A stretch of DNA of 64,000 bases from Ignavibacteriales bacterium (GTDB taxonomy: Bacteria; Bacteroidota; Ignavibacteria; Ignavibacteriales; Ignavibacteriaceae), in the NCBI GenBank assembly GCA_016700155.1, contig CP065001.1:2976001-3040000 (forward strand). The letters run 5' to 3'. The notes beneath the pieces were generated by a model that saw only the letters and a program-made list of their open reading frames with translations, did not search any database and was not told the DNA's origin. The first letter of the stretch is position 1. Each line of letters opens with the position of its first letter. A program made the translations under genes and the position numbers. Below, piece by piece: positions 27,201 to 34,785 of the stretch.

Positions 27201-27243
27201 ATTTAAGGGAAAAATTCCCGGCAAATCACTAAATTATAATTAG
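24229..27243 (+). CDS. Two-propeller sensor histidine kinase (reg_prop / Y_Y_Y / HisKA_3-type)
   Basis: This is a ~1004-residue membrane sensor. A signal peptide (MRIILIVLILISFTFQ) leads into about 14 reg_prop repeats of the type NNLWIGTWGGGLVRYD, GRIWAGTANGLNLFN and GFLWITTFNGITRFD, enough for two seven-bladed periplasmic propellers. A Y_Y_Y-like beta domain and a membrane helix (WWFIIISILILSSLIYISY) follow. The kinase has its H-box in DFHDELGHRLTRIS (His808), the N-box in LKEAMNNSLKHSHAT, and DDGIG and GNGLRNM in the ATPase. ATG 24229 has a GAAGAGG site and gives the signal peptide; an in-frame ATG at 24196 is less likely. It pairs with the regulator gene directly downstream. Confidence 0.93.
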   Translation: MRIILIVLILISFTFQMQPQEEFIISRMPGSDQYPYKLTYSMMQDNKGFLWFGTMYGLLRFDGLKTVHFRNDVDDSTSLGFDDVVTICQDKKNNLWIGTWGGGLVRYDAVIGKFSTFTAEANGLSDNIIFAITEDASGIIWLGTQNNGLSIFDPVKNKFTSVAAGDDENVPRGYISVLTTDSNNDIWIGTQSGLYRYNWKEKKYQHFELDKDDSLKSFSNNITSIEEFDSEIWISTRNGLFRYDRDRNDFGGYDFSTSNNINSIAKDENGFIWLATMNGLTRFNPATKYSDHISDYSNEPFLSSYIGNVMVDRSGIIWVCSYERSLFRITYKPGIFSDNFIDDKTGILNTSTFSFTQDAEGVWIGTINGSYELNKHSGTVSDMPEINKYPLLKTGVLALNKSTEGLYVGTRRGLYLYDLDKEKLTLPDILKTIKLNRITSLMNDKKNNLWIGTYDNGFYKYDKTIDTLIHYSLNSNSMGNSNSDFILTLFEDKQERIWIGTYSGIRLFVEGKFISFTHDRKNKKSISNNYVYSIYQDIKGRIWAGTANGLNLFNETEKSFTAFYEKDGLSNNVISAMNQDDSGFLWITTFNGITRFDYENKIFKTFSDLNGLPGNYFNSGAILKVGDKFYCGSSKGLAIINPDIITTPKNDKQILISSVVILSSTGEDESVFNIGESLELSYSQNSVKLILSSSDYTAHVLNNFKLFVNDRIVNQKTNEIILSDLSPGVHNILITAENHLEQKLVITILPPFWLTWWFIIISILILSSLIYISYKMLLKKKVNRIREIEKIKIEQAEQIRKKTAIDFHDELGHRLTRISLLSGMVRKKIHNQFDELTPLLDKINENSSALYDGTKDFIWSIDPSNDSLYELLIRMKDFGDEIFTDGKINFEVKGITDELSEAALDMDWKRHLSLILKEAMNNSLKHSHATKIILETSFNENEIEIILSDDGIGITDNYKEGNGLRNMQRRAQKLKAQLNVTSEIGKGTKISFKGKIPGKSLNYN

Positions 27244-27309
27244 GTTGTGATGTTTCTTTATTCAGAACAACATTCGAACTCTTATCATTCACTTAATGTG
27301 CTTAAGCTG

Positions 27310-27939
27310 ATGCCGGATAAAATAACAAGGGTGGTTATTATTGAAGATGATTCGATCATTCGTCAGGGCTTTATATCTGTTATTGAAGAGAATGATTCAA
27401 TCCACTGCACCGGTGATTACGATACCTGCGAGGAGGCAATAAAGAACATTGATGGTGATCAGCCGGATATTATTCTGATGGATATTGAACTGCCGGGTAT
27501 TTCCGGAATCGAAGGAATAAGACGAATAAAAAAAACTCATCCACAAATTGATTTTATTGTTGTAACAGTTCACGAAGATGATGAAAAGGTTTTTGATGCA
27601 TTGTGCGCTGGCGCAAGCGGTTATCTTACGAAAAATATTTCGACTCAAAAACTTGTTGACTCGATAAATGAAGTCCGTAACGGCGGGGCACCAATGAGTA
27701 CAAGTATAGCAAGGCGTGTAATCAGTTCATTCCATAAAAGTACTGCCTCTCCCCTTTCACCAAGAGAAACTGAAATTCTTCTTCATCTTTCGCGGGGCAA
27801 AAGTTATTCTATGATTGCGGATGAACTTTTCATAAATAAAGAAACAGTCCGCACTCATATAAAGAATATCTATCAAAAGTTGAATGTGAACTCAAAATCA
27901 GCCGCACTTCAGAAAGCTAATAAAGAAAGACTTATCTGA
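27310..27939 (+). CDS. LuxR/NarL family response regulator
   Basis: This regulator has about 209 residues. The receiver domain has the acidic pocket IIEDDS (residues 10-15), the phospho-acceptor in ILMDIELPG (Asp58) and the conserved lysine in YLTKNIS. The C-terminal LuxR-type helix-turn-helix is LSPRETEILLHLSRGKS and onward to LNVNSKSAALQKA. It lies immediately after the kinase gene and is its probable partner. The frame is open from a GTG/ATG at 27247-27250 just past the kinase stop. The extra 21 residues do not fit a receiver domain, so the ATG at 27310 is preferred, though its ribosome site is poor. Confidence 0.9.
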   Translation: MPDKITRVVIIEDDSIIRQGFISVIEENDSIHCTGDYDTCEEAIKNIDGDQPDIILMDIELPGISGIEGIRRIKKTHPQIDFIVVTVHEDDEKVFDALCAGASGYLTKNISTQKLVDSINEVRNGGAPMSTSIARRVISSFHKSTASPLSPRETEILLHLSRGKSYSMIADELFINKETVRTHIKNIYQKLNVNSKSAALQKANKERLI

Positions 27940-27973
27940 TAACTTTCAGGTATTAATTTTTCCCACTATGTGA

Positions 27974-27992
27974 ATCACCCAATTTGCAGGAT
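27974..27992. promoter_or_regulatory. Motif shared with the kinase upstream region
   Basis: The 19-base block starting ATCACCCAA and ending GGAT matches the block at 24154-24172 at 14 of 19 positions. It lies 68-86 bases upstream of the FG-GAP protein start. If the neighbouring LuxR-type regulator binds it, the secreted protein would be its target. This is inference from two copies only. Confidence 0.4.
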
Positions 27993-28059
27993 ACTACTCT
28001 CGCCTCCTTTACAATATAATGGTATCAGATTTTAACCACTTTAATGAAAGGATATCATT

Positions 28060-30090
28060 ATGAAATCACTGAAACTAATTTCTTCAGCGATGCATCAAAT
28101 AATTTTTGTTGTTGTAATGCTTTTTCAATCGGAATCTTCTTCACAGATTTTTCAAAAAATAACAGATGCCGCAAACCCGATTGTCACGACATTATCGGAC
28201 GCAAACTACTCCGGCGCTTGCTGGATTGACTATGACAATGACGGTGATCTGGATCTGCATGCAACAAAAGCATCTTTGTTCAGAAATAATGGTGACGGAA
28301 CATTTACAAAAGTACCAACGACATTCGGCACAGGAATAGCAGGACTTGGCAACGGTGCAAGCTGGGCGGATTATGATCACGACGGTGATCTTGACGTGGT
28401 AGTTGCTGGTGTTCCCACACGTTTCTACCGCAATGATGGCAATGATACATTTACAACTGTTATTGACGGCGAATTAGGAACAAGTAAAGATAATCGTGAC
28501 TGGACATGCGCCTGGTCAGATTTCAACAACGATGGTTATGCTGATATTCTTTTGGTTCATCCCAGCGGGTTTACCGGGAACCCTGCTCTTGCAAACAGAC
28601 TTTTGCTATCGAACAGAGATGGAAGATTCACACGCTTAACCGGATATGAGTTTACTACTGCACACGCGCCATATACGGTTGCAACATGGTATGACTTTGA
28701 TCTCGATGGAGATCAGGATTTATTTATTGGAAGCGGACCTGCTGGAACTCCGGCGAGGGATTTTCTTTTCAGAAATTTATTTACTGAAACCGGAGAAATC
28801 GGTTTTGAAAGAATAAATGATCTGCCGATGGGAACCGATCTTCAGGATGGTCAGGTATGGAGTCTAGCTGACTACGATAATGACGGTGATCTTGATGCAT
28901 TTATAACAAACTATGGTGGTGCTGTTAACAGGTTTTATAAAAACAACAATGGAACTTATCAGACAATTACTACTCCATTTACAGTCGGCGGCAATTATTT
29001 AAGCAACAGCTGGGCTGATTTTGATAATGATGGTGATCTTGACCTTGTCACAACATCCGAAGGAAATATCCAGGTATTTTTTAATGAAGGCAGCGACACC
29101 TTCGTAACTCATTTTACAGTTTCAGGAGCCGCGCGCAGTGTAGCCTTAGCTGATTATGATGAAGACGGTGATATTGATTTTTATAATTCCGGCGGCGGAA
29201 CTTCAAGAGGTTTGTATGAAAATATAAATTCTAATGGCAACAACTGGATGCAGTTCATACTGAACGGCAAAATAACTAATCCGGATGCACTCGGAGCGAA
29301 GGTTAGACTTAAAGCAATGGTAAATGGAAATCCTGTCTGGATGATGCGTGAAATAAATGCTCAGAATAATTTCAACGGACAAAATTCTTCCCGTGTTCAT
29401 TTCGGGTTGGGAAATGCAGCAAGCATAGACTCAGTTGTCATTGAATGGACTTCGTCGGATGTTCAGATACTTACCAATATTAGCCCAAACCAGATATTGA
29501 CTGTCAATGAAAATATTCCTTCAGGATTTTTAAGATGTAACTTCAGTGCCGATTCTGTAAGCGGGAATTACCCATTTAATGTTTCGTTCAGCGACCATAG
29601 TCTCAGTGATCCTAATTCAGCAATCACTTCCTGGAAATGGGATTTTGATAACGATGGAACAATTGATTCTGATCAGCCTAATCCTCAACACACCTATGAT
29701 GATGCAGGAATCTATACAGTGAAGTTGATAGTCCAGAATGGTTCAACAACTGATACACTTACGCGGGATGATTATATCACGGTTGGACAGCCTACAGGAA
29801 TAATTGAAACCGGTACAACCGTTCCTGCAGAATATCAGTTATTTCAGAATTACCCGAACCCATTCAACCCTTCAACTAAAATAAAATTTCACCTTGCAAA
29901 ATCTGGATTGATGCGATTATCAATTTATGATGCGCTTGGTACTAAGGTTCAGACAATTTATGATGGTTATAAAGATGCAGGTGAGTACGAAGTTGATTTC
30001 AATTCTGGTGATTTAACTTCAGGGCTGTACATTTACCGGCTGGAAGCTGAAAGTTATTCATCAACTAAAAAGATGATGGTGCTCAAGTAA
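28060..30090 (+). CDS. Secreted FG-GAP/VCBS, ASPIC/UnbV and PKD protein with T9SS type A sorting domain
   Basis: This is a 676-residue extracellular protein. A signal peptide (ending near FQSESSSQ) is followed by seven calcium-loop repeats such as DYDNDGDLDLH, DYDHDGDLDVV, DFDLDGDQDLF and DYDEDGDIDFY, forming an integrin-like propeller. An ASPIC/UnbV domain (ALGAKVRLKAMVNGNPVWM, then FGLGNAASIDSVVIEW) and a PKD domain (SWKWDFDNDGTIDSD) come next. The C-terminus is the type IX sorting domain FQNYPNPFNPSTKIKFHL ending in KKMMVLK. It is probably displayed at or released from the outer membrane, possibly in adhesion or polymer binding. AAAGG precedes the ATG. Confidence 0.92.
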   Translation: MKSLKLISSAMHQIIFVVVMLFQSESSSQIFQKITDAANPIVTTLSDANYSGACWIDYDNDGDLDLHATKASLFRNNGDGTFTKVPTTFGTGIAGLGNGASWADYDHDGDLDVVVAGVPTRFYRNDGNDTFTTVIDGELGTSKDNRDWTCAWSDFNNDGYADILLVHPSGFTGNPALANRLLLSNRDGRFTRLTGYEFTTAHAPYTVATWYDFDLDGDQDLFIGSGPAGTPARDFLFRNLFTETGEIGFERINDLPMGTDLQDGQVWSLADYDNDGDLDAFITNYGGAVNRFYKNNNGTYQTITTPFTVGGNYLSNSWADFDNDGDLDLVTTSEGNIQVFFNEGSDTFVTHFTVSGAARSVALADYDEDGDIDFYNSGGGTSRGLYENINSNGNNWMQFILNGKITNPDALGAKVRLKAMVNGNPVWMMREINAQNNFNGQNSSRVHFGLGNAASIDSVVIEWTSSDVQILTNISPNQILTVNENIPSGFLRCNFSADSVSGNYPFNVSFSDHSLSDPNSAITSWKWDFDNDGTIDSDQPNPQHTYDDAGIYTVKLIVQNGSTTDTLTRDDYITVGQPTGIIETGTTVPAEYQLFQNYPNPFNPSTKIKFHLAKSGLMRLSIYDALGTKVQTIYDGYKDAGEYEVDFNSGDLTSGLYIYRLEAESYSSTKKMMVLK

Positions 30091-30103
30091 TCATAGATTA
30101 ATT

Positions 30104-30136
30104 CAAATGTCAGTCATATCCTGTGACTGACATTTG
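30104..30136. terminator. Bidirectional terminator hairpin
   Basis: CAAATGTCAGTCA (30104-30116) and TGACTGACATTTG (30124-30136) make a perfect 13-bp stem with a 7-base loop. It lies between the convergent FG-GAP and aspartase genes, with a moderately T-rich plus-strand tail. Confidence 0.8.
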
Positions 30137-30180
30137 ATTATTCTTTCCGATCGGGTTTGTACGATAAATTATAATTAGAA

Positions 30181-32052
30181 CTACTTCTGAAACTTCACAG
30201 GACCAATCATATTTTCCGGTTTAAGAATTTCATCAAGTTGATCTTTTGACAATAGATTTTGTTCAAGCACCAATTCATAAACGCCACGATTTGTTTCAAG
30301 TGCTTCCTTAGCCAGTTTTGTTGATGCTTCATAACCGATTATCGGATTTAATGCTGTAACTAACCCAATAGAATTTTCAACAAGTTCACGGCATCTTTTT
30401 TCATTTGCAGTTATACCGTTAATACACCTGTGAACAAGCGTTGTCATACCGTTCTTCAGCATTTCTATTGATTCAAAAATACTTTGAACAATAAGCGGTT
30501 CCATCACGTTCAATTCAAGTTGTCCCGCTTCCGCGGCAAGAGTAACAGCCAGATCATTTCCAATAACTTTAAAAGCTATTTGATTTACAACTTCGGGAAT
30601 AACAGGATTTACTTTACCCGGCATAATTGACGAACCGGGCTGCATAGGCGGTAAATTAATTTCTCCTAATCCGGTCCTTGGTCCTGATGAAAGTAATCTT
30701 AAGTCATTACACATTTTGGATAGTTTTACAGCTAATCTTTTTACAGCAGATGAATAAATAACGAACGCGCCTGTATCCTGTGTTGCCTCGACTAAATTTG
30801 ATGCAAGTACAATTTCAAATCCTGATACTTCCTTCAGATGTCTGATAACTTTTGTACTGTAATCAGGATCAGCATTTATTCCAGTACCGATTGCGGTTGC
30901 ACCCATATTCACTTCAAGGAATAGTTTTGCGTTCTGATCTAGTCTGTCTATCTCTTCTTCAAGTGTTGCAGCGTAAGCTTCAAAAGCCTGACCCAATGTC
31001 ATCGGAACTGCATCCTGTAATTGTGTTCTTCCCATCTTAATGATATGTGAAAATTCTTTTCCTTTATTTCTCAAAGCATCAATTAATACCTTAAGAACTT
31101 CGATCAGTTTTAAATTACTTTTTATTATTGCAATCTTAACTGAAGTAGGATATGCGTCATTAGTCGATTGTGACAGATTAACATGATTATTGGGATGACA
31201 ATATTTATAATCACCTTTTTCATAACCAAGTATTTCAAGTGCGCGGTTGGCGATCACTTCATTTGCATTCATATTTGTCGATGTACCTGCACCTCCCTGG
31301 ATCATATCAACAACAAAATGACTGTGCAGTTTTCCATTAATTATTTCAATACAGGCCTGTTCTATTGCGTGTGTGACGGGCGCTGATAATAGTCCCAGGT
31401 CAAAATTCGCTTTTGCTGCTGCGAGTTTTACCATTGCCAGCGATTCGATTAGCAAAGGATAAAATGAAAGTGTAACACCACTGATGTTAAAGTTTTCAAT
31501 CGCACGCAGTGTTTGAACTCCATAATAATATTCATATGGCACTTCCCTGTCGCCTAACAGATCGTGTTCGGTCCTTGTTCTGCCTGACTGATATTGAGCG
31601 GCAATGTTAATGACCCGTGTAGTAGTGGATCTCATTCTTCTTGAGATAACCTTTGCCACATTTGCCAGAATTTTTGATGCGACAATATTATGATCCTTAA
31701 ACAATTCATAGAACCGGTCATGGCTTAGAACAAGTGCGGTAGTATCAACCAGCGCTTTTGCTGATGTCGAATGAGGTGAATCATCCATCAGGGCTCCTTC
31801 GCCCAGGAAATCATATTTGTTAAAAAGTGCTAATCTTTTTTCTTCACCAAACGGAGATTTTTTAATTAGTTCGACTTCTCCTTCATAAATAAGGAACAGG
31901 TATTTTCTTGTATTATTTTCAGTGAACAGCAAACTATCTTTTTTGTAAGTGATGGAATCAAGCTTTTGCACGATAAGTTTAATTTCATCTTCAGTTAATT
32001 CTTTAAATAGTCCGATTTGTTTTATGAATGCGTGAATATTGTTTTTTTCCAT
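30181..32052 (-). CDS. aspA: Aspartate ammonia-lyase with N-terminal cyclic-nucleotide-binding-like domain
   Basis: This 623-residue fusion has a CRP-type cNMP-like domain at about residues 5-140 (LFLIYEGEVELIKKS, FLGEGALMDDSPHSTSAKA). A full aspartase follows (TRTEHDLLGDREVPYEYYYG, HVNLSQSTNDAYPTS, and the fumarate-lyase signature GSSIMPGKVNP). It converts L-aspartate to fumarate and ammonia. In the phosphate-binding cassette the usual 'PR' arginine is His (DSPHSTSA), so cAMP binding is doubtful. An in-frame TTG lies 12 bases upstream, but the ATG at 32052 has GGAG six bases before it and is chosen. Two inverted repeats lie upstream. Confidence 0.93.
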   Translation of the reverse strand: MEKNNIHAFIKQIGLFKELTEDEIKLIVQKLDSITYKKDSLLFTENNTRKYLFLIYEGEVELIKKSPFGEEKRLALFNKYDFLGEGALMDDSPHSTSAKALVDTTALVLSHDRFYELFKDHNIVASKILANVAKVISRRMRSTTTRVINIAAQYQSGRTRTEHDLLGDREVPYEYYYGVQTLRAIENFNISGVTLSFYPLLIESLAMVKLAAAKANFDLGLLSAPVTHAIEQACIEIINGKLHSHFVVDMIQGGAGTSTNMNANEVIANRALEILGYEKGDYKYCHPNNHVNLSQSTNDAYPTSVKIAIIKSNLKLIEVLKVLIDALRNKGKEFSHIIKMGRTQLQDAVPMTLGQAFEAYAATLEEEIDRLDQNAKLFLEVNMGATAIGTGINADPDYSTKVIRHLKEVSGFEIVLASNLVEATQDTGAFVIYSSAVKRLAVKLSKMCNDLRLLSSGPRTGLGEINLPPMQPGSSIMPGKVNPVIPEVVNQIAFKVIGNDLAVTLAAEAGQLELNVMEPLIVQSIFESIEMLKNGMTTLVHRCINGITANEKRCRELVENSIGLVTALNPIIGYEASTKLAKEALETNRGVYELVLEQNLLSKDQLDEILKPENMIGPVKFQK

Positions 32053-32080
32053 TTCAATCTCCAAAAGTTTATTCTGCTGA

Positions 32081-32103
32081 AAATTCTGAAGTGTTCAGAA
32101 TTT
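32081..32103. promoter_or_regulatory. 10-bp inverted repeat upstream of aspartase
   Basis: AAATTCTGAA and TTCAGAATTT are perfect complements separated by GTG. The element begins 29 bases upstream of the aspartase start and lies in the divergent region shared with the M28 peptidase gene. Its size and spacing suit an operator for a dimeric regulator. Confidence 0.5.
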
Positions 32104-32126
32104 CCTCACCAAATTTAGCTATTATC

Positions 32127-32148
32127 TTTACTTTAAGAATAAAGTAAA
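32127..32148. promoter_or_regulatory. Second inverted repeat in the aspA-M28 divergent region
   Basis: TTTACTTTA and TAAAGTAAA pair perfectly around AGAA. It lies between the first repeat and the M28 gene, about 55 bases before that gene's start. AT-rich, so partly expected by chance, but it could be a second operator. Confidence 0.4.
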
Positions 32149-32202
32149 TATTGACTCTCTTATTTTTTTTTTGGTAGTTGACATTTAAATATTTACAGTA
32201 AA

Positions 32203-33861
32203 ATGAAACTGCGGATTTCTCTTTTCATAATAATTATTTTTCTTCAGACTGAACTATTTGGATTTGTTTCTGATTCAATTGTAACCGGCGGTGTCGGACT
32301 GATATCAAAATCGCAATTAAAAAATCATATAGATTCACTCGGAAGTGATTTATTTGAGGGCAGATCAATGGGAACATCGGGTGGAAATCTTGCTGCAAAA
32401 TATCTTGCTTCCCAATTTGAAAAAATGAACTTGATACCGGCTGGTGATGAGGGTACTTACTATCAATATATTCCTATGCATGCCAGCCAGCCGCAACCCG
32501 AGTCAGGTTTGGTTTTGTACCATGATAAAGACAGCAGTTTACTAATGCTCAACCAGGATTATTTATTATATAAAACCGGGGAACAAACTTTTATACCTAA
32601 TCCGTTGCCACTGGTATTCGTGGGGTTTGGTATTGTCGCGCCGGAGTTTGATTATAATGATTATCAGTCCGTTAATGTTGAAAATAAAATTGTAGTGTTT
32701 CTTGAAGGTGAGCCCTTTTCAACTGACGAAAAATATTTTGAAGGAATTAAGCCTTCGATTTACAGTCTGCCGGAAATGAAACAGAGAATTGCCATTTCAA
32801 GAGGGGCAAGCGGAAGCATTATGATTCCCGGAATCAGGTATAAGGAAGCCGGTGAATGGAAAAAACTCATTAATGAATTTGCATTTGAAGATGTTACGCT
32901 GGCATATTCTGCTTCAGGTAATTTAAGTGTCTTAATGGGTCCATATGTTGCAGAACAATTATTTCATTCCGCTGAATTTTCAATCAATGAAGTTTTTAAT
33001 ATGCAGCAGCAGAATTCATTAAAGAGTTTTGAACTGCAAACAAAAATTTCTTTTAAAGGTGAATTCCGTGAGAGAGATTTTACCTCCGCAAATATTGTAG
33101 GAATGATAAAAGGTTCTAACGAGAAACTTTCCGACAGCTATTTATTAATCTCTGCGCATTATGATCATCTTGGAATAGGTCCTGCGGTAGACGGGGATTC
33201 TATTTACAACGGGGTATATGATAATGCTATCGGTGTTGCATCACTTCTTGAAATTGCGTCAGCATTTAGTAAACCTGAAAATAAGCCGGAGCGCTCCATT
33301 GTTTTTCTGCTTACTGCCGGTGAGGAAAAAGGATGGCTTGGCTCAACTTACTATGTTAACAACCCGGTGGTTCCGTTATATAAAACAATTGCAAATGTTA
33401 ACATAGATGGCATTGCATTGTTCGATAGGTTCAGAAGTATAGTTGGTGTTGGAAGAGAATATTCTTCACTAAATGATTTTCTTATTGAAATCGCCAAAAG
33501 AAATAATCTTGAAGTTGAAGATATTCCGGAGCAATTTATTCAATCAGAATCCTTCACCAGATCTGACCAGATTATTTTTGCGCAGGCAGGAATTCCTTCA
33601 ATACTTATATCAGAAGGATTGAATTATGAAAATCTTTCGCGCGAAGATGGTATTAGACTCTTTATACATTACAGTGAAAACGTTTATCACACACCGTTTG
33701 ACGATCTTACTCAGCCAATGAACTTTGATGCAGCCGAACAGCACACAAAAATAATTTTTGAATTCTGCCGTCTTCTTGCTGCTTCTGAATCAGTGCCTGA
33801 ATGGAATGAAGGTGTTCCATACAACAGTGCACGACTGAGATCAATCGCCGAAAGAAAATAG
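32203..33861 (+). CDS. M28 family zinc metallopeptidase
   Basis: This is a 552-residue secreted aminopeptidase-type protein. The signal peptide is MKLRISLFIIIIFLQTELFGF. An N-terminal PA-like inserted region precedes the M28 core. Zinc ligands and catalytic residues are visible in SAHYDHLGIG, GVYDNAIGVASLLEIA and LLTAGEEKGWLGS, and near the end in ENVYHTPFDD. It resembles the M20/M25/M40-M28 exopeptidases common in Bacteroidota. The stop codon is directly followed by the ATG of the PstS-like gene, so both are co-transcribed. The substrate is unknown. Confidence 0.92.
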   Translation: MKLRISLFIIIIFLQTELFGFVSDSIVTGGVGLISKSQLKNHIDSLGSDLFEGRSMGTSGGNLAAKYLASQFEKMNLIPAGDEGTYYQYIPMHASQPQPESGLVLYHDKDSSLLMLNQDYLLYKTGEQTFIPNPLPLVFVGFGIVAPEFDYNDYQSVNVENKIVVFLEGEPFSTDEKYFEGIKPSIYSLPEMKQRIAISRGASGSIMIPGIRYKEAGEWKKLINEFAFEDVTLAYSASGNLSVLMGPYVAEQLFHSAEFSINEVFNMQQQNSLKSFELQTKISFKGEFRERDFTSANIVGMIKGSNEKLSDSYLLISAHYDHLGIGPAVDGDSIYNGVYDNAIGVASLLEIASAFSKPENKPERSIVFLLTAGEEKGWLGSTYYVNNPVVPLYKTIANVNIDGIALFDRFRSIVGVGREYSSLNDFLIEIAKRNNLEVEDIPEQFIQSESFTRSDQIIFAQAGIPSILISEGLNYENLSREDGIRLFIHYSENVYHTPFDDLTQPMNFDAAEQHTKIIFEFCRLLAASESVPEWNEGVPYNSARLRSIAERK

Positions 33862-34692
33862 ATGAAAAAAGTTTTTTGTTTATGTCTGATAGTCTTATTT
33901 CTTACCAGTTCCTGCAGTTTCAGGATTCCAGCTTCCAAAGTAATAAAGATCAAAGGCTCAGATACTATGTTGTATTTAACTCAGGCTCTCGCTGATGAAT
34001 ATATGAAACTGAATCCGGGTGTTTCAATTTATGTTGAGGGCGGCGGAACAGCAAGCGGTATAAACTCTTTTACCAAAGGTGAAATTGATATTTGCACTGC
34101 ATCAAGAACACTTAAACCTGAAGAAGTAAAACTGATAGCGGAAAAGTTTGGCTCTGTTGGAATGGCTACACTGGTCGCAAAAGATGCTTTAAGTATTTTT
34201 ATAAATCCGCAAAACCCTGTAAAAGATTTTCAGATTGATGAAGTAAAAAATATTTTCACAGGCAGTATTACTAATTGGAATATGTTGGGCGGAGATAATG
34301 CTGATGTTATGGCAATTATCCGTAACCCGAATTCAGGTACATATCTTTATTTTAAGGAACATATATTGGATGGCGAAGAATATTCACCTTCAGCAATTAC
34401 GGAAGCGACAACAGAAAAAATTATTTCTGCCGTTAAGGAAAATAAAAATGCAATCGGGTACGGCGGTTTAGCTTACGGCGATAAAAATCTTCATGCAAAA
34501 ATAAACGGAATTGAACCGACTGAAGAAAATGTTATTAATGATAAATATCCTGTAACGAGGTATCTTCATTTTTATACATTATTCCAACCGGATGGCATTG
34601 TTAAAAATTTTATCGACTGGGTACTTAGTCCTGCTGGACAAGCGGTCGTAAAGAAAATCGGGTATATACAGATTTATAAAAGAGAGTTTTGA
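33862..34692 (+). CDS. PstS-like substrate-binding lipoprotein
   Basis: This is a 276-residue periplasmic binding protein of the phosphate-binding family. A lipoprotein signal (MKKVFCLCLIVLFLTSSC) is followed by IKGSDTMLYLTQALADEY, VEGGGTASGINSFTKGEIDI and ASRTLKPEE. The region NIFTGSITNWNMLGG and IRNPNSGTYLYFKE completes the PstS signature. The 'GSDTM...GGGTASG' loops are the phosphate-contact segments. No pstC, pstA or pstB lies nearby, so it may serve a distant transporter or a sensory role. It starts at the base after the M28 stop. Confidence 0.9.
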   Translation: MKKVFCLCLIVLFLTSSCSFRIPASKVIKIKGSDTMLYLTQALADEYMKLNPGVSIYVEGGGTASGINSFTKGEIDICTASRTLKPEEVKLIAEKFGSVGMATLVAKDALSIFINPQNPVKDFQIDEVKNIFTGSITNWNMLGGDNADVMAIIRNPNSGTYLYFKEHILDGEEYSPSAITEATTEKIISAVKENKNAIGYGGLAYGDKNLHAKINGIEPTEENVINDKYPVTRYLHFYTLFQPDGIVKNFIDWVLSPAGQAVVKKIGYIQIYKREF

Positions 34693-34785
34693 TCAATAAA
34701 AAGAAATTTTATTCATGATATATTTTGCTTAGTTTTACTTAAGAGTTTATGAAGTTTATTGTTAAACTATTTTTTGGGGCAAATC

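Noticed and set aside
27247..27309. Upstream N-terminal extension of the response regulator
   Set aside because: The extra 21 residues do not resemble a receiver domain. Kept as an alternative start only.
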